From Solirubrobacterales bacterium 70-9 (lineage in GTDB: Bacteria; Actinomycetota; Thermoleophilia; Solirubrobacterales; 70-9), in contig MKSH01000079.1 in the NCBI GenBank assembly GCA_001898095.1, positions 3,121 to 13,672 of the forward strand: a stretch of 10,552 bases of DNA, written 5' to 3'. Position 1 is the first letter of the stretch; the number at the start of each line of letters is the position of its first letter. The notes below the pieces were generated by a model. That model searched no databases. It saw only the letters and a program-made list of their open reading frames with translations, and was not told the origin of the DNA. The translations under genes and the position numbers were made by a program. Positions 6,692-10,552 of this stretch are shown piece by piece.

Positions 6692-6739
6692 ACCTGACCC
6701 GTCGCTACCTCCGTCCGGAGGTAGCAATCACCGTCAGGT
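6692..6739. promoter_or_regulatory. Operator site 2: nested palindromes ahead of the importer unit
   Basis: The inner element is a perfect 10+2+10 palindrome (6704-6725) whose core CCTCCG-TC-CGGAGG (6708-6721) matches sites 1 and 3. It is flanked by a second, nearly concentric inverted repeat, ACCTGAC (6692-6698) and GTCAGGT (6733-6739). Of the three sites this is the most symmetric, so it is probably the strongest. As RNA the inner palindrome could also form a 9-bp hairpin and act as a terminator for the upstream unit, but recurrence of the core elsewhere favours DNA binding. Confidence 0.72.
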
Positions 6740-6745
6740 CCGAAC

Positions 6746-6751
6746 TACTTT
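6746..6751 (+). promoter_or_regulatory. Candidate -10 element for the importer unit
   Basis: TACTTT fits TANNNT and starts 24 nt after the core of operator site 2, the same distance as at site 1. It predicts transcription starting near 6758. There is no recognisable -35; the operator's right half lies where one would be expected or just upstream. Confidence 0.45.
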
Positions 6752-6756
6752 CACTT

Positions 6757-6775
6757 CACTCGGCCGGTCCGAGTG
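6757..6775 (+). other. Leader hairpin at the predicted 5' end of the importer mRNA
   Basis: CACTCGG (6757-6763) and CCGAGTG (6769-6775) pair perfectly around a 5-nt loop, CCGGT; two T-G wobbles can extend the stem. The predicted transcription start falls on its first bases, so it could form a 5'-terminal stem that protects the mRNA. Confidence 0.4.
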
Positions 6776-6814
6776 GGTTACAGACTGTGGGAAACCGCAA
6801 TGGGAGAGGGAAGA

Positions 6815-8068
6815 ATGGGTAAGAGTTTGGCTACACGTCGCCTCGGGGCACGCCTGCTGTTCGTTGCGGTCCTGCTGGCGGCGTTGTGTGTGTTCGTTGC
6901 CGCCTGCGGCGGGTCGAGCAGCAGTTCCTCATCGGAAAGCACCAGCGCCTCGGAAGGTAGCGGCAGCTCCGAAAGCGCCGCTGCCACCGAAGGTGGTGGA
7001 GAAGAAGAAGGTGGAGAAGAAGAAAGCGGGTCCTCCGAAGAAGGCGGGCTCGTCTACTTCATGGCTCCGAACACCCAGCCGGAACGGTACATCCACCAGG
7101 ACGGCCCCGACTTCGTCAAGGCGATGAAGGAACTGGACCCCAACATCGAAGTGAAGCAGGAGGTCGCCGACGGAACTTCGGCGACGCAGCAGTCGCAGAT
7201 CGAAACCGCGATCGCCAACGGCGCCAAGGCCTTGGTCGTCGTCGCGGCCGACCCGCCCAGCAGCGCCGGGCTGCTCGAATTCGCCGCCGCCGACGAAGTG
7301 CCGGTGATCGGTTACGAGAACGTGCCGCTCAACGGGCCGCTGACGAGCCAGGTCATCTTCAGCCCCCTCAGCGCGGGCGAACAGCAGGCCAAATATTTCT
7401 CCGAACAGGTGAAAGAAGGCAAGCTCGGGCCGACCCCGGTGCCGATCGTCCGCCTCTACGGGAACAAGGGCGACGTCTACGAGGTCCAGATGAAAAAGGG
7501 CCAGGACAAATACATGAACCCGCTGATCAAAGAAGGCGCGGTCGAAGTCACCTGCGAAAACTACGTCAAAGAATGGGCGCCGGAAAACGCTCAGACCGAC
7601 ATGGAATCGTGCCTGAGCAAGAACGCCGACATCCGTGGCTACCTCGGCATGTACGACGGTGACGTCGCGGGCGCTCTCGCCGCCCTGAAGCAACACGGTC
7701 TGGACGGCCAGAAGGTGAAGATGTTCGGCGGCCAGAACCCCGAACTCTCCGGCCTGCAGAACCTGCTGCTCGAAGAACAGCAGGACGAGGTGTACAAGCC
7801 CTACCCGGTCGAGGCGAAAGCCGCGGCCGAACTGGCGCTGGCCGCGGTGAAAGGTGAAGAACCGCCGGCGAGCCTGATCAACGCACAGGTGAACAACGGC
7901 GCCGACACGATCCCGACCTATGAAATCCCGACTATCTACGGACACCTCGAAGAAGGGGTCGACCCGGCCGCGCTGGTCCAGAAAGCGGTCGACTACGGGA
8001 TGTTCACCTGGGAAGAAGTCTGCACCGGAGAAGCGGCGCAGACCAAAGGCTGTAAGGAAAATGGCTGA
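6815..8068 (+). CDS. CUT2-type ABC transporter substrate-binding lipoprotein (XylF/RbsB-like)
   Basis: A 417-residue exported lipoprotein. Basic residues (RR) and a hydrophobic segment (10-30) lead to the lipobox VAAC with Cys31. Residues 34-78 are a Ser-, then Gly/Glu-rich linker. The mature domain from about 79 is a periplasmic-binding type I fold: FMAPN, QQSQIETAIANGAKALVVVAADP, PVIGYENVP, then VKEWAPENAQ, YDGDVAGALAALKQHGLDG and VYKPYPVEAKAAAELALAAVKGE. The WAPENAQ, DG..AG and VYKP segments are typical of D-xylose-binding XylF and relatives, so a pentose or similar polyol/sugar ligand is plausible but not proven. ATG 6815 follows GAGAGGGAAGA; in-frame ATG 6800 and GTG 6773 are less likely since they would extend the signal peptide. 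The gene prefers GAA and AAA where its neighbours use GAG and AAG, which suggests high expression. Confidence 0.93.
   Translation: MGKSLATRRLGARLLFVAVLLAALCVFVAACGGSSSSSSSESTSASEGSGSSESAAATEGGGEEEGGEEESGSSEEGGLVYFMAPNTQPERYIHQDGPDFVKAMKELDPNIEVKQEVADGTSATQQSQIETAIANGAKALVVVAADPPSSAGLLEFAAADEVPVIGYENVPLNGPLTSQVIFSPLSAGEQQAKYFSEQVKEGKLGPTPVPIVRLYGNKGDVYEVQMKKGQDKYMNPLIKEGAVEVTCENYVKEWAPENAQTDMESCLSKNADIRGYLGMYDGDVAGALAALKQHGLDGQKVKMFGGQNPELSGLQNLLLEEQQDEVYKPYPVEAKAAAELALAAVKGEEPPASLINAQVNNGADTIPTYEIPTIYGHLEEGVDPAALVQKAVDYGMFTWEEVCTGEAAQTKGCKENG
6995..7024 (+). repeat. Two tandem copies of a 15-bp unit in the lipoprotein linker
   Basis: GGTGGAGAAGAAGAA occurs at 6995-7009 and again at 7010-7024 without a gap. 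It encodes GGEEE twice (residues 61-70) in the flexible linker between the lipid anchor and the binding domain. The unit is in frame, so copy-number change would alter linker length without a frameshift. Confidence 0.8.
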
Positions 8069-8114
8069 GGCGGACCTTCTCCTCGCCTCGGTGATCGCCG
8101 CGGGGCCCGCGTGA
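8061..8114 (+). CDS. 17-residue mini-ORF bridging binding protein and ATPase genes (putative coupling peptide)
   Basis: ATG 8061 opens a frame encoding MAEADLLLASVIAAGPA and ending at TGA 8112-8114. The start overlaps the last codons of the lipoprotein gene (its TGA is 8066-8068), and the stop overlaps the ATPase start as GTGA (8111-8114). AAGGA (8054-8058) precedes the ATG, although only 2 nt away. The peptide resembles no family I recognise and is weakly hydrophobic. The arrangement is what translational coupling would need: ribosomes from the mini-ORF would end exactly at the ATPase start, which otherwise lacks a visible ribosome binding site and lies in a strong hairpin. It could still be a chance open frame, because the 42-nt gap is short. 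Confidence 0.45.
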   Translation: MAEADLLLASVIAAGPA

Positions 8115-8126
8115 GCGGGCCCGCGG
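8098..8126 (+). promoter_or_regulatory. GNRA-capped hairpin sequestering the ATPase start codon
   Basis: Bases 8098-8110 pair with 8115-8126 to give 12 G:C pairs interrupted by one bulged G (8102). The four-base loop is GTGA (8111-8114), i.e. GUGA, a GNRA tetraloop, and it contains the GTG start of the ATPase. No T-run follows, so it is a poor terminator. In the mRNA it could block ATPase initiation and protect the upstream lipoprotein message from 3' exonucleases. Confidence 0.6.
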
Positions 8127-8869
8127 TGGTCGAAGTACTGGGGGCCGAAAAGAATTACGGCGGCCTCCGCGCCCTCTCCGGCGTCGACCTTCACGTCGAC
8201 GCCGGAGAGGTGTTGGCGTTGGTAGGCGACAACGGCGCCGGCAAGAGCACCTTGCTGAAGCTGATGTCGGGCGTCGAACCGTTCGACGGCGGCACCCTCA
8301 AGGTGGGCGGCGAGGAGGTCGTGTTCCACACTCCTCGCGACGCCACCGGACACGGGATCCACACCGTCTACCAGGACCTCTCGCTGTGCGAGAACCTGGA
8401 CACCGTCCAGAACCTCTTCCTCGGCCAGGAGCAGGTCTCGAGCATCCTCCTCGGCAACCGGCTCGACCGTCGCGAGATGGAGACGACCGCGCGCCGCGTC
8501 CTCGGCGAACTGGCGGTCAAGATCCAGTCCTTGCGGGCGCCGGTCGGTTGGCTCTCCGGCGGTCAGCGACAGGGCATCGCGATCGGCCGGGCCCTCGTCT
8601 CCGAGCCGGCCCTGATCCTGCTCGACGAGCCCACCGCGGCGCTCGGGGTGGAACAGAAGGCCGAGGTCTACAACTTGATCAACCGGCTGCGGGACCGGGG
8701 CTGCGCGGTGCTGCTCATCTCCCACGACCTGCGCGACGTGCGCCACCTGGCCGACCGGGTCGCGGTGCTGCGACTGGGCGCCAAAGTCGGCGAGTTCGTG
8801 AAGGCCGACAACTACGACGTCGACGACCTCGTCGCCTCGATCACCGGCGCCAAGGAGGCGATCGTTTGA
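8111..8869 (+). CDS. CUT2-type sugar ABC transporter ATPase, single nucleotide-binding domain
   Basis: A 252-residue ABC ATPase. Walker A is GDNGAGKST (39-47), Gln88 is the Q-loop residue in VYQDL, the signature is LSGGQRQ (148-154), Walker B is LILLDE (168-173), and the switch His206 is in LISHD. FHTPRDATGHGIHTVYQDLSLCENL is typical of RbsA/XylG-type sugar importers. Those usually have two fused nucleotide-binding domains (about 500 residues); this one has a single domain, as in the FrcA-type fructose importer subgroup, and so probably works as a homodimer. GTG 8111 is the first start after the previous in-frame stop, but GTG 8126 is a possible alternative. No ribosome binding site is visible; initiation probably depends on coupling to the preceding frame. 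The permease gene overlaps its last 4 nt. Confidence 0.92.
   Translation: MSGPAVVEVLGAEKNYGGLRALSGVDLHVDAGEVLALVGDNGAGKSTLLKLMSGVEPFDGGTLKVGGEEVVFHTPRDATGHGIHTVYQDLSLCENLDTVQNLFLGQEQVSSILLGNRLDRREMETTARRVLGELAVKIQSLRAPVGWLSGGQRQGIAIGRALVSEPALILLDEPTAALGVEQKAEVYNLINRLRDRGCAVLLISHDLRDVRHLADRVAVLRLGAKVGEFVKADNYDVDDLVASITGAKEAIV
8173..8210 (+). repeat. 16-bp perfect inverted repeat inside the ATPase gene
   Basis: Bases 8173-8188 (CCTCTCCGGCGTCGAC) and 8195-8210 are perfect reverse complements around a 6-nt loop. They encode LSGVDLHVDAGE, a segment conserved in sugar-importer ATPases, so the symmetry may simply come from the codons used. It lies 46 nt after the start-codon hairpin. Confidence 0.6.
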
Positions 8870-10104
8870 GCGTCTCCGTCCCCTCGGCGCCCGCCCCGGC
8901 CTCCGCCTCGACCGAGGCTCGGAGCTGGCAGACGAAGCTCGGCGAGGGCCTTGCGGGCCCCTATCGCAGCCTGCCGGTGATCCTCGCCCTGGTGATCCTC
9001 TGGATCGGCTTCAACGCCGCCAACTCGGCCTTCCTCGGTTCCGCCAACCTGCATTCGCTGGCCCAGCAGATCGTGCCCGTGGGGATGCTCGCGCTGGGCA
9101 TCGTCTTCGTCCTCCTGGTCGGCCAGATCGACCTCTCCTCGGCGGCCCTCAGCGCGGTAGCGGCGACGATCGCAGCCCGGCTGCTGGTCGAATCGGGGTG
9201 GCCGCTGGTCCTCGCGATCGCCGTGGCGGTCGCCTTCGCGGTCGCCGTCACCTTCGTCGAGTCGCTCTTCGTGATCTACGGCGTCCCGTCCCTGATCGTC
9301 ACCCTCGGCGGCATGATCATGCTGCAGGGCGGGCAGCTGATCGCGTTGCCGCCGCCCTTCCAGGTGAGCCTCGGCGGGACCTCGCTCGCCAAGTTCGCGG
9401 GCACCAACATCTCGACCACCGCCTGCTTCGTCGTCGTCGCGATCGGCCTCGTCGTGCTCGTCGGCTTCCGCCTCTGGTCCGTACTGCGCGGCCGGCGGGC
9501 GGGCGACGGCGTCGTGCTTCGCCAGGCCCTGATCGGGCTGGCTCCCGCGGTGATCGGCGGGGTGGCCGCGCTGATCGCGATCCTGATGGTCGGCAGCAGT
9601 CGTGGCGTGCCGCTCTCGACCGCGGTGTTTTTCGGCTTCCTGGTCGTCGCCTGGTACATGACGACCCAGACCCGCTACGGGACGCACCTCTACGCCGTCG
9701 GCGGCAACTCGGCCGCCGCCAAACGCTCCGGCGTGCCGGTTTCGCGGATCGTCGTCTACTCGTTCCTCGTCCTCGGCGTCTGCGCTACCGTCGCCGGGCT
9801 GGCGGAAGCGTCGCGCACGCTCGGCGTCTCGACCTCGACCGGCGGCGGCTCGCTGATGCTGGACGCGATCGCCGCCGCGGTGGTCGGCGGCACCAGCCTC
9901 TTCGGCGGACGCGGCTCGGTCTGGTCGGCGGCGCTCGGCGCCCTGGTGATCGGCTCGATCAACAGCGGCGTGCAGCTGCTCGGGCTCTCGGTCGAAGTCC
10001 AGGACCTGGCCACCGGCGGGGTGCTGATCCTGGCGGTGACGATCGACCTGATCGTCAGTCGCGGCTCGCTGCGGCCCTCGCGCGGGCGCATGTTGCGAAG
10101 TTGA
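8866..10104 (+). CDS. CUT2-type sugar ABC transporter permease (XylH/RbsC-like)
   Basis: A 412-residue multi-pass inner-membrane protein of the BPD_transp_2 family. Conserved features are VGMLALGIVFVLLVGQIDLSSAALSAVAA (the family's 'GGIDLSVGS' region), VPSLIVTLGGMIMLQGG, the cytoplasmic TQTRYGTHLYAVGGNSAAAKRSGVPV loop that contacts the ATPase, and LDAIAAAVVGGTSLFGGRGSVWSAALGALVIG. About nine to ten hydrophobic segments are visible. An extra Arg-rich loop (VLRGRRAGDGVVLRQ) in the middle is shared with XylH-type permeases. The start is TTG 8866: it lies 7 nt after GGAGG (8854-8858) and overlaps the ATPase stop as TTGA, the classic coupled arrangement. The frame is open far upstream, but only inside the ATPase gene. 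It should form the translocation pore with the ATPase dimer. Confidence 0.92.
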   Translation: MSVSVPSAPAPASASTEARSWQTKLGEGLAGPYRSLPVILALVILWIGFNAANSAFLGSANLHSLAQQIVPVGMLALGIVFVLLVGQIDLSSAALSAVAATIAARLLVESGWPLVLAIAVAVAFAVAVTFVESLFVIYGVPSLIVTLGGMIMLQGGQLIALPPPFQVSLGGTSLAKFAGTNISTTACFVVVAIGLVVLVGFRLWSVLRGRRAGDGVVLRQALIGLAPAVIGGVAALIAILMVGSSRGVPLSTAVFFGFLVVAWYMTTQTRYGTHLYAVGGNSAAAKRSGVPVSRIVVYSFLVLGVCATVAGLAEASRTLGVSTSTGGGSLMLDAIAAAVVGGTSLFGGRGSVWSAALGALVIGSINSGVQLLGLSVEVQDLATGGVLILAVTIDLIVSRGSLRPSRGRMLRS

Positions 10105-10130
10105 GCGGACGCTCCCGCGACGCCGATGAA

Positions 10131-10144
10131 CCTCCGTCCGGAGG
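10131..10144. promoter_or_regulatory. Operator-like palindrome, site 3
   Basis: CCTCCG-TC-CGGAGG within AACCTCCGTCCGGAGGGT (10129-10146), identical to site 1 apart from one central base. It lies 26 nt after the permease stop and 36 nt before the ATG of the third SDR, so that gene probably has its own promoter rather than only reading through from the importer. Confidence 0.7.
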
Positions 10145-10168
10145 GTGTCCCGGACCCTTCGGATCGGG

Positions 10169-10174
10169 GACCGT
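10169..10174 (+). promoter_or_regulatory. Candidate -10 element giving a leaderless SDR transcript
   Basis: GACCGT starts 24 nt after operator site 3, the same spacing as the -10 candidates at sites 1 and 2. It keeps the A at position 2 and T at position 6 but has G at position 1, so it is a weak match to TANNNT. If it spans -12 to -7, transcription begins at 10181, the A of the ATG. Confidence 0.35.
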
Positions 10175-10180
10175 GGGCGC

Positions 10181-10552
10181 ATGAACGACACCAAGAAGCT
10201 TTCCGGGAAAGTTGCACTGATCACTGGCGCCGGTTCGGGGATGGGTCAGGCGATGGCGCGCGAATTCGCGGCCGAGGGCGCCGCCGTGATCGCCGCCGAC
10301 ATCGTCGAGGCGCGGGCCGCCGAGACGGCCAAGGGGATCGCGGACGACGGCGGCCGCGCGGTGGCGGTCGAGATCGACGTCGCCGACTCCGGCTCGGTCG
10401 AGGCCGCCGTCGCCAAGGGAAGCGGCGAGTTCGGTCCGATCACCCTGCTGTGCAGCAACGCCGGCGTGCTCGACGACTACAAGACGGTCCTCGAGACCGA
10501 CGAGTCCGAATGGGACCGGGTCGTCGACATCAACCTGAAGGGCATGTACCTC
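10181..10552 (+). CDS. SDR-family oxidoreductase, N-terminal part (runs off the window)
   Basis: The first 124 residues of a classical SDR, open to the window edge. The cofactor motif is TGAGSGMG (15-22), with Asp40 after beta-2 favouring NAD(H). DVADSGSVEAAV follows, then SNAG (92-95, replacing the usual NNAG), and the structural/catalytic Asn118 is in DINLKGMYL. The Ser-Tyr-Lys triad would lie beyond the edge. ATG 10181 has only GGGGA about 10 nt ahead, a poor ribosome binding site, which agrees with a leaderless start. It is preceded by the third copy of the shared operator, so it likely belongs to the same regulon as the importer and the hydrolase unit. Substrate unknown. Confidence 0.9.
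   Translation, partial: MNDTKKLSGKVALITGAGSGMGQAMAREFAAEGAAVIAADIVEARAAETAKGIADDGGRAVAVEIDVADSGSVEAAVAKGSGEFGPITLLCSNAGVLDDYKTVLETDESEWDRVVDINLKGMYL

Noticed and set aside
4948..6693. Reverse-strand open frame of 581 codons opposite the hydrolase and second SDR
   Set aside because: Same artefact of high third-position GC; the forward genes carry full catalytic motifs and ribosome binding sites.
8173..8210. 16-bp inverted repeat as an attenuator within the ATPase gene
   Set aside because: The two arms encode a family-conserved segment (LSGVDLHVDAGE) with repeated Val-Asp codons, so the symmetry is adequately explained by coding; kept only as a repeat.
6929..8746. Very long reverse-strand open frame (605 codons) opposite the importer genes
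   Set aside because: It has no recognisable domain, is rich in Asp/Arg/Val/His-type low-complexity content produced by reading GC-rich codons backwards, and lies opposite two clearly identified genes.
8812..10224. Reverse-strand open frame of 470 codons opposite the permease
   Set aside because: The translation is highly charged and repetitive with no fold signature, while the forward strand encodes a coherent membrane protein.
1..10552. CRISPR array, tRNA, rRNA, insertion sequence or integrase
   Set aside because: No regularly spaced repeats, cloverleaf, rRNA-like stretch, transposase motif or terminal repeats around a gene were found.

Overview
The window is uniformly GC-rich, almost fully coding, and every gene reads on the + strand. 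The overlapping starts, GTG/TTG start codons, CoxG/CoxD/CoxE-type proteins, numerous SDR oxidoreductases and TANNNT-like -10 elements suggest a high-GC actinobacterium, possibly Thermoleophilia/Solirubrobacterales. That placement is inference; no rRNA or other marker gene is present.

Region 1 (1-3741) is one tightly overlapping gene string. It holds the last 29 codons of a thiamine-diphosphate E1 alpha subunit, the complete E1 beta subunit of a 2-oxoacid/acetoin-type dehydrogenase, a membrane-anchored CoxG-like SRPBCC protein, a MoxR-type AAA+ ATPase (CoxD-like) and a VWA/MIDAS protein (CoxE-like). CoxG/D/E proteins normally mature and anchor molybdenum hydroxylases of the CO-dehydrogenase family, but no such enzyme is visible here.

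Region 2 (3742-4130) is the only long non-coding stretch. It contains a perfect 21-bp-arm inverted repeat (3866-3914), a perfect 28-bp palindrome (3949-3976), and a short operator-like palindrome (4053-4066) in front of the next gene.

Region 3 (4131-10552) looks like a catabolic regulon of three consecutive transcription units. Unit A is SDR - alpha/beta hydrolase - SDR (4131-6669). Unit B is a CUT2-type (ribose/xylose-like) ABC importer made of lipoprotein, single-domain ATPase and permease (6815-10104). Unit C begins with a third SDR that runs off the window (10181 onward). Each unit is preceded by the same palindrome, (A/T)ACCTCCG-W-CCGGAGG, and in all three cases a hexamer of the form NANNNT lies exactly 24 nt beyond the core. 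This suggests one regulator controls uptake of a sugar or sugar-like (perhaps glycosylated or esterified) compound, its hydrolysis and its NAD-dependent oxidation. The ligand and the regulator cannot be read from the window.

The most unusual structure is at the binding-protein/ATPase junction (8053-8126). A 17-codon mini-ORF starts inside the end of the binding-protein gene and stops at GTGA, overlapping the ATPase start. That GTGA is the GNRA-type tetraloop of an all-G:C 12-bp hairpin, so ATPase translation may depend on ribosomes finishing the mini-ORF. For unit C, the predicted -10 spacing places the transcription start on the A of the ATG, i.e. a leaderless mRNA.
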